Shown here in pieces: positions 42,426-55,160 of a DNA stretch of 64,000 nt (position 1 is its first letter; every line of letters starts with the position of its first letter). Under the pieces are notes generated by a model, which was not told where the DNA came from, made no database searches, and saw nothing but the letters and a program-made list of their open reading frames with translations. A program made the translations under genes and the position numbers. The stretch is from Pararhodospirillum photometricum DSM 122 (lineage in GTDB: Bacteria; Pseudomonadota; Alphaproteobacteria; Rhodospirillales; Rhodospirillaceae): positions 1,021,833 through 1,085,832 of the forward strand of contig NC_017059.1 of NCBI RefSeq assembly GCF_000284415.1. Reading direction: 5' to 3'.

Positions 42426-42602
42426 ATGCTGCGCCAACCCCTTTTGACCGTGCGCGAGGTCGCGGACCTGCTCAAAGTCCGGGAAGCCACCGTGCGTCAG
42501 TGGATTCGCGACAAACACCTGCGCGCCGTCAAGTTTGGCCGGGAGTGGCGGGTCGCCCACGTGGACCTAGAGGCCTTCGTCAATCAGAACGCCAACCGCT
42601 GA
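42426..42602 (+). CDS. Small helix-turn-helix (excisionase/MerR-type) DNA-binding protein
   Basis: 58-aa single-domain protein matching HTH_17/excisionase-type winged helices: LTVREVADLLKV, then REATVRQWIRDKHLRAVKFGREWRV. ATG 42426 follows GGGAG; the frame is open upstream but those codons look non-coding. There is no integrase, phage or conjugation gene nearby, so it is an isolated regulator rather than a true Xis. It lies just beyond the small-RNA-like cluster and divergent from it. A half copy of the palindromic repeat sits upstream at about 42231-42250. Confidence 0.7.
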   Translation: MLRQPLLTVREVADLLKVREATVRQWIRDKHLRAVKFGREWRVAHVDLEAFVNQNANR

Positions 42603-42649
42603 GGCCTTAGCTCTGCTCGAAGGGAGGGGCTGTGCTGCTTGGCGCCCCT

Positions 42650-43255
42650 TTAGAACCCCCCATCGACCCCCTGCGCGCCGGTCTGCAACGGCAGCAGGAG
42701 GGGCAAAAAGGCCTCGTGCAAGGCCTCGCCAACAATCAAATCCAAAAACACCACGCCGACCACGGTGATCATCGGCACCCGCAGGCCGCCCCGAGCGACA
42801 ACCCCCAAATAAAACGTCATCACCAAAAACACGAGGCTGTTCAAAAAGGCCACCACCGGCAACGGGGCGAGACCGAAGGCCGCAAGGCCGGTCAAAGGCA
42901 GAAAAGCCAGCATGACGGGCACCTGAAGCCAGTTGTACGCCGCCAGCCAGCGATAAAAGAGCGCCCGTCGATCAAGCAGCCGACACAAGATCTCCATCAT
43001 GACGGGGTACAGCGCCCAGCCTAGAACGTAATGCAGCAGCTTGAGCAGGCCATACGGGCCGAAGGGACTGCCGCCCGCTCCCCCTTGAAACTCCAGCAGC
43101 ATATAAAGCAGATACAGCGGAGCCAGGACCACGGCGGCCCAAAAGCTGCGCGCGGCATCGGCCGGCGTCTCGCCCAGAAGAGCAAAGGCCCGGATGTCCA
43201 GACGCAACAACAGGCCAAGACCGGCCACGATTCGGGCCGTAAAGGCAGCGCTCAT
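42650..43255 (-). CDS. Conserved inner-membrane protein, function unknown
   Basis: 201-aa hydrophobic protein with five or six likely membrane helices (about residues 7-28, 36-58, 64-90, 103-125, 128-152, 157-175) and few charged residues. I do not recognise the family with confidence; the layout resembles small Yip1-like proteins. Its start codon overlaps the dapE stop by four bases (ATGA), so it is translationally coupled to dapE, a shared operon without an obvious functional link. Confidence 0.7.
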   Translation of the reverse strand: MSAAFTARIVAGLGLLLRLDIRAFALLGETPADAARSFWAAVVLAPLYLLYMLLEFQGGAGGSPFGPYGLLKLLHYVLGWALYPVMMEILCRLLDRRALFYRWLAAYNWLQVPVMLAFLPLTGLAAFGLAPLPVVAFLNSLVFLVMTFYLGVVARGGLRVPMITVVGVVFLDLIVGEALHEAFLPLLLPLQTGAQGVDGGF

Positions 43256-44451
43256 TCCGGGGCCTCAAGATAGCGTTCCAGGAAGCGATGATAAATCTGG
43301 GTCAAGGACTCCAGATCCGCCAGGGCGACCGCTTCGTCCGCCTTGTGCATGGTCTGCCCGACAAGGCCAAATTCAACCACCGGGCAAACAGCGCGAATGA
43401 ACCGCGCGTCGGATGTGCCGCCGGAGGTGGAAAGAACCGGACGCCGCCCGACCACCGCCAAGCAGGCGTCTTCCAGCAAGGTGGTCAAGCGCCCAGGCTC
43501 GGTCACGAACGCCTCGCCACTGAGCTTCGTGACCAAGGTGAAGGCGTCGCGTCGCCCATCGCAGGCCTGAAGCGCGCGCTCTTCGAGCCAACGCTGGAGC
43601 GAGGCCCCGGTGTGATGATCGTTGAAGCGAATGTTGAGGGTCACGCGAGCCTGGGCCGGGATGAGGTTAGGGGTGGGATTGCCCACATCCAAGCTGGTCA
43701 GTTGCATGCTGGAGGGCTCGAAGTGGGCGCTGCCGCGATCGAGGGGCGCCGCCGTCAAATCCGCCGCCAAGCGCACCAGCCGGTGCACGGGATTGTCGGC
43801 CCGGTGCGGGTAGGCCACATGGCCTCCTTGCCCGCGCAAGGTGATGGTGGCCGAGAGACTGCCACGTCGGCCGATCTTGAGGGCCTCGCCCAGAGCCTCG
43901 GGGTTGGTGGGCTCACCGACCAGACAGTGATCGACCGTAATGCCCTGGGCTTGCATCCACTCCAAGACACGCACGGTGCCATGAAGGGCCGGCCCCTCCT
44001 CGTCGCCGGTGATGAGGAAGGCCAGCGGCCCCGGGTGATCGCGCGGCAGCCGGGCCACGGCGGCGATGAAGCAGGCGATGGCCCCCTTCATATCCACGGC
44101 GCCCCGGCCATAGAGCAGGCCGTCCTCGACATCGGCGGCAAAGGGATCGCGGGTCCAGCCACTGTCTGCCGGCGCCGGCACCACGTCGGTGTGGCCGGCG
44201 AAAGCCAGCACCGGCCGGCCGGAACCGCGCCGGGCGAACAGGTTATCCACCCGGGCCTGATCACCCTCGCCTCCCTCCTCGCCGAAAGAAAGGCGCTCGA
44301 CGGCGAAGCCCAAAGCGGTGAGCGCTGCTTGCACCACATCGAGCGCGCCGTTATCGGCCGGGGTCACGCTGGGACAGGCGATCAGAGCGCGGGCCAGGGG
44401 CACGGGATCGGCCAGGGCGTCGGCCGTCCACTCGGACGCAAGAGGACTCAC
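43252..44451 (-). CDS. dapE: Succinyl-diaminopimelate desuccinylase
   Basis: Di-zinc peptidase-family (M20) enzyme that hydrolyses N-succinyl-LL-diaminopimelate in lysine and peptidoglycan precursor synthesis. Metal and catalytic motifs are in place: [27 protein letters not shown], and the late [11 protein letters not shown] 44451 with AAGGAG six bases before is the best start and gives 399 aa; longer readings run into dapD. It follows dapD closely, giving two steps of the succinylase pathway in one operon. Confidence 0.94.
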   Translation of the reverse strand: MSPLASEWTADALADPVPLARALIACPSVTPADNGALDVVQAALTALGFAVERLSFGEEGGEGDQARVDNLFARRGSGRPVLAFAGHTDVVPAPADSGWTRDPFAADVEDGLLYGRGAVDMKGAIACFIAAVARLPRDHPGPLAFLITGDEEGPALHGTVRVLEWMQAQGITVDHCLVGEPTNPEALGEALKIGRRGSLSATITLRGQGGHVAYPHRADNPVHRLVRLAADLTAAPLDRGSAHFEPSSMQLTSLDVGNPTPNLIPAQARVTLNIRFNDHHTGASLQRWLEERALQACDGRRDAFTLVTKLSGEAFVTEPGRLTTLLEDACLAVVGRRPVLSTSGGTSDARFIRAVCPVVEFGLVGQTMHKADEAVALADLESLTQIYHRFLERYLEAPE

Positions 44452-44461
44452 CAGGGACTCC

Positions 44462-45313
44462 TTAGCGCGGCAGATCGCGCAGCAGATCGTTGATGGACAC
44501 CTTGGCGCGGGTCCGTTCATCCACCCGCTTGACGATGACGGCGCAGGCCAGACCCGGCCCCGGGGTGCCATCGGGCAGCGGCTTGCCGGGCAAGGTGCCG
44601 GGAACGACGACGGCACCGGCCGGCACGCGGCCCATGAAGACCTCGCCGGTCTCGCGGTCGATGACCCGGGTCGAAGCGCCGATAAACACGCCCATCGACA
44701 GCACGGCGCCGGTTTCGACGATCACGCCCTCGGCCACTTCCGAACGGGCGCCAATAAAGCAGTTGTCCTCAATGATCACCGGCCCCGCCTGGAGCGGCTC
44801 CAGCACGCCGCCGATGCCCGCGCCGCCCGACAGATGGACATTGCGCCCGATCTGGGCACAGGAGCCGACGGTGGCCCAAGTGTCGATCATCGTGCCCTCG
44901 CCAACGCGAGCGCCCAGATTGATGAAGCACGGCATCAAGATCGCCCCGGGAGCAACATAGGCCGAGCGACGCACGACGCAAGTGGGCACGGCGCGAAAGC
45001 CCGCCTCCTGAAAGCGCGCAGCGTCCCAGCCCTCGAACTTGCCGGGCACCTTGTCCCACCAGACGGCGCCGGCCGGGCCACCGGTCATGACGGTCATGTC
45101 GGACAGGCGAAAGGACAGCAGCACCGCTTTCTTGAGCCACTGATGGACGGTCCAGGTCCCGTCGATCTTTTCCGCGACGCGCAGGGTGCCCCGATCAAGG
45201 CCGTCCAGCGCCGCTTCAACGGCGTCGCGCACCGGACCGTGGGTGGCCGGGGTCAAAGCGTCGCGCTCTTCCCAGGCGGCATCAATGATCTGGCTCAGGG
45301 ACTGGTCGGTCAT
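44462..45313 (-). CDS. dapD: Tetrahydrodipicolinate N-succinyltransferase
   Basis: Transfers succinyl from succinyl-CoA to tetrahydrodipicolinate, the step that opens the succinylase branch to diaminopimelate. 283 aa with a helical N-terminus ([11 protein letters not shown]) and a left-handed beta helix of hexapeptide repeats in the middle ([32 protein letters not shown]). ATG 45313. Ten bases separate its stop from the dapE start. Confidence 0.95.
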   Translation of the reverse strand: MTDQSLSQIIDAAWEERDALTPATHGPVRDAVEAALDGLDRGTLRVAEKIDGTWTVHQWLKKAVLLSFRLSDMTVMTGGPAGAVWWDKVPGKFEGWDAARFQEAGFRAVPTCVVRRSAYVAPGAILMPCFINLGARVGEGTMIDTWATVGSCAQIGRNVHLSGGAGIGGVLEPLQAGPVIIEDNCFIGARSEVAEGVIVETGAVLSMGVFIGASTRVIDRETGEVFMGRVPAGAVVVPGTLPGKPLPDGTPGPGLACAVIVKRVDERTRAKVSINDLLRDLPR

Positions 45314-45497
45314 GGCGTCCTGGTCGCTCCTGCGAATGTCTTGGGGAGGGGGCCTCCGGCAGGTCCCAGGGTCGTGGGCACACGCGAAGGCGTAAAGAAC
45401 CGGCAGCGAGAGGGTCTGGGCCGGGCCACAACCATACCCCCCGAGGCGGTCAAGTCAACCATGGCCAAAGGAACGAAGGGGGGGGGAGAGACAAAGG

Positions 45498-45533
45498 GAA
45501 GGCTGGGGCGGCGAGGCCTCCCCAGACCCCTCC
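45498..45533. repeat. Single intergenic palindromic repeat
   Basis: GGAAGGCTGGGGCGGC..GGCCTCCCCAGACCCCTCC between the divergent dapD and DAHP synthase genes; one arm has a mismatch. Confidence 0.65.
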
Positions 45534-45640
45534 GATCCTGGGCGGCTTTTTCGCTGGTCAGGAGGAAATCGCTTGCGTATATCGAACCCTTCTCGCCTAA
45601 GGATCTCTCGACGCCCTCACACGCTAAGGAATCGCCCGCC

Positions 45641-47017
45641 ATGGCCTCGACCTGGACCCCGGACAGCTGGCGCTTGAAGCCCGCCCGGCAGATGCCGGAC
45701 TACCCGGATGCCGCGCATCTCGCGGCCGTCGAAGCGGAGCTGGCGCGATTTCCCCCGCTCGTGTTTGCCGGCGAAGCCCGTTCCTTGCAAAGCGCCCTGG
45801 CCCGGGTCGGCGAGGGCAAGGCTTTCTTGCTGCAAGGCGGCGACTGCGCCGAAAGCTTCGCCGAGTTCTCGGCCAACACCATCCGCGATACCTTCCGCGT
45901 GATGCTGCAAATGGCCGTGGTGCTGACCTTTGGCGCCGCCTTGCCGGTGGTCAAGGTGGGGCGCATGGCCGGTCAGTTCGCCAAACCGCGCAGCGCGCCG
46001 TTCGAGACCGTCGAAGGCAAGGAGTTGCCCAGCTATCGCGGCGACATGGTCAATGCCATGGATGCCGACCTGGACGCCCGCATTCCCAATCCCGACCGCT
46101 TGCTGCGGGTCTATCACCAGTCGGCCGCCACCTTGAACCTCCTGCGCGCCTTTGCCCAGGGCGGCTTTGCCCATCTGGCCCAGGTGCACGAATGGACCCT
46201 GGGCTTTGTCCAGGGCAGCCCGCAGGCCGAGCGCTATGGCGCCTTCGCCGATCGTATCGCCGAATCCCTGGACTTCATGCACGCCTGCGGCTTCACCGCC
46301 GAATCCGTGCCACAGATGCGCGAGACCGACTTCTACACCAGCCACGAGGCGCTGCTGCTCAACTACGAGCAGGCCTTAACCCGCACCGACTCGCTGACCG
46401 GGCGCTGGTATGGGTGTTCGTCGCATTTCCTGTGGGTGGGCGATCGCACCCGCGAGCTTGATGGGGCCCATATCGAGTACCTGCGCGGCATTGCCAACCC
46501 GGTGGGGGTCAAGGCGGGCCCGTCGATGAAGACCGACGACCTGTTGCGGCTGTGCGACGTGCTGAACCCGCACAACGAGCCGGGCCGTCTGACCATCATC
46601 GTGCGCATGGGGGCGGGCAAGGTGACCGAGGGCCTGCCGCCCTTGATCCGCGCCATCACCCGCGAGGGCCGCAACGTGGTGTGGTCGTGCGATCCCATGC
46701 ACGCCAACACGGTCAAGGCCAGCAGCGGCTACAAAACGCGCGACTTCCTCAAGATCTTGCAGGAAGTCACCGAGTTCTTTGCCGTGCACCGCGCCGAGGG
46801 CACCCACCCGGGCGGCGTGCACTTTGAAATGACCGGGGCCGACGTGACCGAGTGCATCGGCGGCGCCCAGGAGATCACCGAGGCCGCCCTGGGCGATCGC
46901 TATCATACCCATTGCGACCCCCGCCTGAACGCCAGCCAGTCCCTGGAACTGGCGTTCTTGATCGCCGAGGCCCTGAAGGCCGAACGCAGCCGCCTACGGG
47001 CCCAATCCCGCGCCTGA
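45641..47017 (+). CDS. 3-deoxy-7-phosphoheptulonate synthase, class II
   Basis: First step of the shikimate pathway: condenses PEP and erythrose-4-phosphate. The class II (plant-type) features are clear: starts with [19 protein letters not shown], then [50 protein letters not shown], and [18 protein letters not shown]. 458 aa, ATG 45641 preceded by AAGGA. An open frame reaches far upstream but it is antisense to dapD. pheA lies 2 kb downstream. Confidence 0.95.
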   Translation: MASTWTPDSWRLKPARQMPDYPDAAHLAAVEAELARFPPLVFAGEARSLQSALARVGEGKAFLLQGGDCAESFAEFSANTIRDTFRVMLQMAVVLTFGAALPVVKVGRMAGQFAKPRSAPFETVEGKELPSYRGDMVNAMDADLDARIPNPDRLLRVYHQSAATLNLLRAFAQGGFAHLAQVHEWTLGFVQGSPQAERYGAFADRIAESLDFMHACGFTAESVPQMRETDFYTSHEALLLNYEQALTRTDSLTGRWYGCSSHFLWVGDRTRELDGAHIEYLRGIANPVGVKAGPSMKTDDLLRLCDVLNPHNEPGRLTIIVRMGAGKVTEGLPPLIRAITREGRNVVWSCDPMHANTVKASSGYKTRDFLKILQEVTEFFAVHRAEGTHPGGVHFEMTGADVTECIGGAQEITEAALGDRYHTHCDPRLNASQSLELAFLIAEALKAERSRLRAQSRA

Positions 47018-47041
47018 GCGGGGAGTGTGGAGGAGAGGACC

Positions 47042-48184
47042 ATGGACAGGCGCTCCGATCGCTGGCCCGGTGCGGCCGAGGTCGCGCAGTGGACCGACAA
47101 GTATTTTTCCCGCACCGCCGATGTGGTCCGGCGGTTCGGGGATGTCACGGTGACTTATGCCGTGTTCATGCGCCGTCCGGTGCTGTTTGCGCCGCGTCTG
47201 GCCCTCGACTGGCTGAAAAACGTGGCGGCCGAGCGCGGCACCCCCGTGGACATCACCCCCCTTTATAAGGAGAGCGAATGGGTGGGCGCCGGCGAGCCGA
47301 TGGTGTATCTCACCGGCTCGTTTGCCGCGCTGTCCGAACTGGAGACCTTGTTTCTCCAGAAGCTGGGGGCGTGCTGCGTCGCGGCCTACAATGCCTTTCA
47401 CATGTGCATGGACCTGCCCACGGTCGCCTTCCTGGCCATGGATGCCCGCCACTGCGCCGGGACTGAAATGGCCGATCTCATGGCTTATGCCGCCTCGGTC
47501 GGCGGGCAGCGGGCCCGGCGCAAGGGCGACGCCAAGGGCTTTGTCGGCAACGCCACCGACGCCACCGCCCACTACTTTGGCCAGGACGAGGGCCGGGGCA
47601 CCATGCCCCACAGCCTGATCGGCTATGCCGGCTCGACGTTGCGCGCCGCCGAGATGTTCCACGAGACCCACCCCGAGGTGGATCTGATCGTCCTCGTCGA
47701 TTACTTCGGCCAGGAAATCACCGATGCCCTGGCCGTTTGCCGCCGCTTTCCCGAGTTGGCGGCCGAGGGCAAGTTGGGCATGCGCCTCGATACCCACGGC
47801 GGGCGCTTCGTCGAGGGCCTGGACACCCAGACCTCTTACAGTGTCCTGGAGCGCAACGCCCGCGAGGCGATCCGCGGCTACCGCTCGGAAACCGAGTTGC
47901 GCTACCTGATTGGCACCGGCGTCTCGGCCGCCGCCTTGTGGCACATGCGCGAAACCCTGGACCGGGCCGGCTTCCCCGCCGTGCGCCTGATTGCCTCCTC
48001 GGGCTTTTCCCCGGCCAAGTGCCGGGTGATGGCCTATGCCAAGGCCCCGGTCGATGTTATCGGCACCGGGTCTTATCTGCCCGAGAACTGGAACGAAACC
48101 TACGCCACCGCCGACATCATCTCCTACAATGGCGAAGCGCGGGTCAAGGTAGGCCGCGAGTTCTTGTTGCGCGCGCGCGAATAA
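47042..48184 (+). CDS. Nicotinate phosphoribosyltransferase-family protein
   Basis: 380-aa enzyme of the NAPRTase superfamily, which joins nicotinate and PRPP in NAD salvage. The N-terminal TDKYFSRTADVVRRFGD, the central TASVGG-like block (LMAYAASVGGQRAR), GTMPHSLIGYAGST with the conserved His, and VDYFGQE and FSPAKCRVM agree with the family. It is shorter than PncB and lacks the PncB start. ATG 47042 follows GGAGGAGAG. It lies 24 bp after the DAHP synthase gene, so they are probably cotranscribed. Confidence 0.85.
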   Translation: MDRRSDRWPGAAEVAQWTDKYFSRTADVVRRFGDVTVTYAVFMRRPVLFAPRLALDWLKNVAAERGTPVDITPLYKESEWVGAGEPMVYLTGSFAALSELETLFLQKLGACCVAAYNAFHMCMDLPTVAFLAMDARHCAGTEMADLMAYAASVGGQRARRKGDAKGFVGNATDATAHYFGQDEGRGTMPHSLIGYAGSTLRAAEMFHETHPEVDLIVLVDYFGQEITDALAVCRRFPELAAEGKLGMRLDTHGGRFVEGLDTQTSYSVLERNAREAIRGYRSETELRYLIGTGVSAAALWHMRETLDRAGFPAVRLIASSGFSPAKCRVMAYAKAPVDVIGTGSYLPENWNETYATADIISYNGEARVKVGREFLLRARE

Positions 48185-48221
48185 TCGGCTCACAACGCCG
48201 CGTTGATGATCCCCAAGGGAC

Positions 48222-48257
48222 TGAGGGGTCTGGGGAGGCCAGCCTCCCCAGCCTTCC
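48222..48257. repeat. Single intergenic palindromic repeat
   Basis: GAGGGGTCTGGGGAGGCCAGCCTCCCCAGCC between the NAPRTase stop and kdsB, same orientation genes; the arms are perfect. Confidence 0.75.
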
Positions 48258-48285
48258 TTTCTCCCGAGGACGGAAAGTTGAAATC

Positions 48286-49026
48286 ATGACCCCCCTTCTG
48301 GTCATTCCCGCACGTCTGGCGGCGACCCGCCTACCCAACAAACCGCTGGCCGACATCCACGGCGAACCGATGATCGTCCACGTCTGGCGCCGAGCCCTTG
48401 AAGCGGATCTGGGCCCGGTTCTGGTGGCGGCGGGCGATCCCGAAATCGTGGCCGCGATCCACGCGGTTGGCGGCGAAGCCGAGTTGACCGCCCCCGATCT
48501 GCCAAGCGGCTCGGACCGGGTGTGGCAGGCCCTGTGCCGACGCGACCCCGAAGGCCGCCACGATGTCATCCTCAACGTCCAAGGCGATCTACCGACCCTC
48601 GCCCCCCAAGTTCTGCGCGAAACGTTGCGCGCTCTAGCCACCGATCCGAGCATCGACATCGCCACCCCGGTGTGTGCCATCACCCGCCCGGAAGAACGCA
48701 CCAATCCCAACGTGGTCAAGGCAGTGGCCGGCTTTGCCCCCGGCGCGCGCCACGCCCGCGCCCTCTATTTCAGCCGGGCCAGCGTGCCGTCCGGCGACGG
48801 GCCGCTTTACCACCATATTGGGCTCTATGCGTGGCGCCGGGCCGCGCTGGCGGCTTTTGTCGGCTGGGCGCCCGGCGTGCTGGAGCAGCGCGAGCGGCTG
48901 GAGCAGTTGCGCGCCCTGGAGCATCATTTGCGCATTGAGGCGGCCCTGGTCGAGACCGTGCCGCTTGGCGTGGATACCCCCGAGGACCTGGAGCGAGCCC
49001 GCGCCGCCCTGGCGCCCCGGGCGTGA
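48286..49026 (+). CDS. kdsB: CMP-Kdo synthetase (3-deoxy-manno-octulosonate cytidylyltransferase)
   Basis: Activates Kdo with CTP for lipid A-core assembly; its presence shows a Gram-negative envelope. 246 aa; N-terminal nucleotide-binding motif VIPARLAATRLPNKPLADI, LNVQGDLPTL, HHIGLYAWRRAAL and LEQLRALEHHLRIE are the expected blocks. ATG 48286. Followed after 37 bp by pheA. Confidence 0.95.
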   Translation: MTPLLVIPARLAATRLPNKPLADIHGEPMIVHVWRRALEADLGPVLVAAGDPEIVAAIHAVGGEAELTAPDLPSGSDRVWQALCRRDPEGRHDVILNVQGDLPTLAPQVLRETLRALATDPSIDIATPVCAITRPEERTNPNVVKAVAGFAPGARHARALYFSRASVPSGDGPLYHHIGLYAWRRAALAAFVGWAPGVLEQRERLEQLRALEHHLRIEAALVETVPLGVDTPEDLERARAALAPRA

Positions 49027-49063
49027 GCGTCTTGTTGTTTCCTTCCCTTGGAGTGCGCCGTCC

Positions 49064-49930
49064 ATGAGCGATCCCACCGTGACCGTGGCCTTCCAGGGCC
49101 TGCCCGGGGCCTATTCCCATATGGCGTGCACGCGCCTGTTTCCCGGCTGGTCGGTGCTGCCCTGCCCGGCGTTCGAGGACGCCTTTGCTGCGGTGCGCGA
49201 AGGCCGGGCCCGCCATGCCGTGCTGCCCATTGAAAACTCGGTGGCCGGCCGCGTTGCCGACATTCACCACCTGATGCCCGATTCTGGCTTGTTCATCGTC
49301 AACGAGTTCTTCCTCAAGGTAAGCCACCACCTGTTGGTCGTGCCCGGCACGCCGCTCGAAAGCGTCAAGGTCGTGCGCAGCCATGTCCACGCGCTGGGCC
49401 AATGCCGCAAGTTCATCAAGGCCCACGGCCTGACCGCCATCGTCCACGCCGACACGGCCGGCGCGGCGGCCGAACTGGCGGAGCAGCGCCGCCCCAACGA
49501 AGCGGCCATCGCCAGCGAACTGGCCGGCGAGTTTTATGGCCTGGAGTCCCTGTGCGCCAACATTGAAGACGAAAACCACAACACCACCCGCTTCCTGGTC
49601 ATGGCCCGCGAGCCGGTGGTGCCCCGCGATGATCTGGCGTGCATCACCACCTTTGTCTTCCAGGTGCGCAACGTGCCGGCGGCGCTGTACAAGGCCCTGG
49701 GCGGCTTTGCCACCAATGGCATCAACATGACCAAGCTGGAGAGCTACCAGGTGGGCGGAACCTTTGTCGCCACCCAGTTCTATGCCGACGTCGAGGGCCG
49801 TCCCGAAGATGCCCCCCTCACCCGCGCCCTGGAAGAACTGGGGCACTTCACCAAAGAAGTTCGGGTCCTCGGGGTCTACCCCGCCCATCCCTACCGCTTC
49901 GCCGCACGAAAAGGGTTGCCGGCCGAATAA
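49064..49930 (+). CDS. pheA: Prephenate dehydratase
   Basis: Converts prephenate to phenylpyruvate in phenylalanine synthesis. Catalytic domain contains the substrate-proximal NTTRFLV (TRF motif) near residue 170 and IENSVAGRV near 52; a C-terminal ACT regulatory domain (about 190-275) begins TTFVFQVRNVPAALY. In the ACT domain the allosteric motif usually written ESRP reads ESYQ, so Phe feedback may be altered. No chorismate mutase domain is fused: 288 aa is the monofunctional length. Confidence 0.94.
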   Translation: MSDPTVTVAFQGLPGAYSHMACTRLFPGWSVLPCPAFEDAFAAVREGRARHAVLPIENSVAGRVADIHHLMPDSGLFIVNEFFLKVSHHLLVVPGTPLESVKVVRSHVHALGQCRKFIKAHGLTAIVHADTAGAAAELAEQRRPNEAAIASELAGEFYGLESLCANIEDENHNTTRFLVMAREPVVPRDDLACITTFVFQVRNVPAALYKALGGFATNGINMTKLESYQVGGTFVATQFYADVEGRPEDAPLTRALEELGHFTKEVRVLGVYPAHPYRFAARKGLPAE

Positions 49931-49943
49931 GCCCGCACAAAAG

Positions 49944-49976
49944 AAGGGGCCTGGGGAGGCTGGCCTCCCCAGCCTT
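49944..49976. repeat. Single intergenic palindromic repeat between convergent genes
   Basis: AAGGGGCCTGGGGAGGCTGGCCTCCCCAGCC between pheA and the minus-strand kinase stop. Confidence 0.75.
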
Positions 49977-49983
49977 TTCTCTT

Positions 49984-52071
49984 CTAGCCTCCCGCCCCCT
50001 TCGGAAAGCTCAAGACAAAGGTACTCCCGCGACCGGGCTGGGACCGTACCGTGATCCTGCCGCCATGACGGGTCATGATCTTCTTGCACACCGCCAAGCC
50101 CAACCCGGTCCCCTCGCGCGGTTCGTCGGTTCGGGCCCGTTGGAACAGGGCGAACACCCGGTCTTGATCCTCCGACGCGATGCCGATGCCATTGTCGGTG
50201 ACTTCGATCACCACCTCTTTGCCGCTGTTCCACCCGCTCACAGAAATGACCGGAGAGAGGGTCTTTTGCCGATAGGTGATGGCGTTGCCAATCAGGTTTT
50301 GGAACAAACGAACCAAGTCGATACGATTGCCTAACACGGTGGGCAAGGGGGTCCCCAGATCAATGCGAGCCTCGCTCTCGCGCGTGGCAACGCGCAGGTT
50401 CTCCAGGGCCTCGCGAACGACGGTCGCCAGATCAATGGATTCCCGGGGCGTGGTGAGGCTGCCGACCCGCGAGTAGTCGAGCAAGGCGACGATCAGTTGG
50501 TCCATACGCCGGGCCCCGCCGAGGGCAAAGTCGATGAAATCCCGCATCTCACCGGTGGCGTCGGGTCCCAGCCGGCGATTGATCAAGTCCAGGTAGCTGC
50601 TGACCATGCGCAAGGGTTGGCGCAAGTCATGGGAGGCCACGTGGGCGAAATGCTCCAACTCGGTGTTGGAGCGTTGCAACTCGGCCTCCAGGGCCTTGCT
50701 GCGGGTGATGTCGTGCCAGACGCAAACCAGCGCGGGCCGCAAGTCCAGATCAATGCGGTTGATACACACGTAGGTGATCATCGGCGAGCCATCGGCACGA
50801 GCGTGGACCCACTCAAAGCACGGGGACTGGCCGCCAAGCGCCGCTTGCCTGATCTCCTCGTGGATCTGCCGCGAGGGGCGGCCGTCGGGCTGGATCTCGG
50901 GGGAAATGTCGAGAGGCCCCCGCCCGACTATCTCGCTTTTGCTACGGCACCCCAGGACATGCAAGGCGGCGGCATTGCACTCGGTAAAGCGATCCTCGAC
51001 TAAGATCAGCATGGGTTGAGGAGACGCCTCGAACAGCTTGGAAAAGCGCAATCTCCCTTGACGAACCCTTTTGTTTTGCCACTCCAAAATCCCAACCGCC
51101 GCCCCCAGCAGCAGGCAAAACACCAAAACAGCGACAACAGCGCTTCGATAGCGCCCCCAAAGATCGGCCAGGGAAAAAAACGGCGGCGCATCGAAAGGCG
51201 GCGCACGCATCCGGTGCAAAACCTCCTCCACCGGGCCATAGTCGGCGGGAATGGTAAACCCCTCGATCCCCAGAGCGTGCGCCAGCTCTGTGTGCTCCCC
51301 AAGGGTCAACAAGGCCACCGTCAACCGCCGGGCCCGGTCGGCCTCCAAACCGGGCCGCACCGCCACGGGCCACTCGGGATACAGCCGGGTCGAGGTCGCG
51401 TGCGGAAAAAACGGCTCCTCCTGGCGATGCAACACCCGCACTGAGGCCGGGTCGAGCGTCCCTTTGGCCACCATGGCTTCCATCTCGCTGGTGTGCACAA
51501 AGGCGACATCGACGCGCCCCTCAAGCAGAGCCTCCACGGCCCTGTCATGGGGCATGCCGGTGACCAGGATCTGCTCGCCCTGGGGGATGGGTACCCCGGC
51601 GGCCAGCAGTTCGAAGGCTTGCACCTGGAAGCTCCCCAAGGACTCCACGGACGGCGTAGCCACCCGCTTGCCGACGAGATCGGACAAGGTCGTGATCTGG
51701 GGGTCGTCGGCGCGCCCCAAGATAACCCCGCCAAACGAACTCAGGGCCTTTTCCCCCTCGCGGACCACCTTGGTGGCCACGGGGGCCGACACGGCAGAGC
51801 GGGCTTTCAAAACGCTGTAATGGGATGGATTGGTGATCACCACGTCAAGGGCCACGGCGCTCACCGCCGCGTTCATCTCCGGGGTGCCATAGGCCTCCAC
51901 CACGACGGAGCCCCCCAGGGCCTCTTGCAGATACTGGGCCAAGGGCTGCCACTGAGCCCGCGTTCTGGCCACATCACGACAGGCCAGCAGCCCCACCCGC
52001 AACGGCTCGTCGGCCTGAACGGCGCCAAGGCCGGTCAAAAACACAAAGAGCACGACCAGGATCTTGTTCAC
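49984..52071 (-). CDS. Sensor histidine kinase with a PhnD-like periplasmic binding domain
   Basis: 695-aa membrane kinase. After a signal/anchor segment (LVVLFVFLTGLGAVQA) comes a ~230-residue domain of the phosphonate/phosphite-binding PhnD type (PLRVGLLACRDV, VITNPSHYSVL, LVGKRVATPS, VDVAFVHTSEMEAM). A membrane helix near 335-360 leads to one PAS domain, then HisKA with HFAHVASHDLRQPL and HATPase_c with FQNLIGNAITY, VTDNGIGI and GTGLGLAVCKKIMTRHGG. GTG 52071 has AGGAG eight bases upstream. No transporter or regulator lies beside it, so the ligand is open; phosphonate is a family guess. Confidence 0.82.
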   Translation of the reverse strand: MNKILVVLFVFLTGLGAVQADEPLRVGLLACRDVARTRAQWQPLAQYLQEALGGSVVVEAYGTPEMNAAVSAVALDVVITNPSHYSVLKARSAVSAPVATKVVREGEKALSSFGGVILGRADDPQITTLSDLVGKRVATPSVESLGSFQVQAFELLAAGVPIPQGEQILVTGMPHDRAVEALLEGRVDVAFVHTSEMEAMVAKGTLDPASVRVLHRQEEPFFPHATSTRLYPEWPVAVRPGLEADRARRLTVALLTLGEHTELAHALGIEGFTIPADYGPVEEVLHRMRAPPFDAPPFFSLADLWGRYRSAVVAVLVFCLLLGAAVGILEWQNKRVRQGRLRFSKLFEASPQPMLILVEDRFTECNAAALHVLGCRSKSEIVGRGPLDISPEIQPDGRPSRQIHEEIRQAALGGQSPCFEWVHARADGSPMITYVCINRIDLDLRPALVCVWHDITRSKALEAELQRSNTELEHFAHVASHDLRQPLRMVSSYLDLINRRLGPDATGEMRDFIDFALGGARRMDQLIVALLDYSRVGSLTTPRESIDLATVVREALENLRVATRESEARIDLGTPLPTVLGNRIDLVRLFQNLIGNAITYRQKTLSPVISVSGWNSGKEVVIEVTDNGIGIASEDQDRVFALFQRARTDEPREGTGLGLAVCKKIMTRHGGRITVRSQPGRGSTFVLSFPKGAGG

Positions 52072-52238
52072 GGCATCGCTCCTGTCCCCGTCCAGTGCTT
52101 GGGGACCCGGCGTCCGGTTTCGACCGCCCTCGCCAGTCCCCCCGGGGACCCCGGGACGGGGGAGAGAGCGGGCCACTCCCTCCCTCGTGTGTCTTCAAGA
52201 TGACACTCCTTGAGACTTTTGGCAAATGGGGCTGCCGC

Positions 52239-54905
<2,667 letters not shown>

Positions 54906-55160
54906 GGAAATCCTCGAGGTTGCGGGAAAGGTGGCGGGCGGACGAGCCCACGGCTCCCGACGACACCGGGAACCGGGATGGAACAGATAAGCGCCGTCCT
55001 TCGTCCTGTCAACGCAGGGCGGCGGCGGCGCGCTGGCGAGACAAACCCCGACCCTGCCCAAAACAAGACGCTTCACGAGCAGCACCTTGCATTTTTTGCT
55101 TTTCCCGGCGAGGTGTTGTCCCCATCTTCAGCCGAGACGCCGTTTCGCAGGGAGCCCCGC

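Noticed and set aside
44318..45640. Upstream extension of the DAHP synthase frame
   Set aside because: It is antisense to dapD and the family start, with AAGGA upstream, is at 45641.
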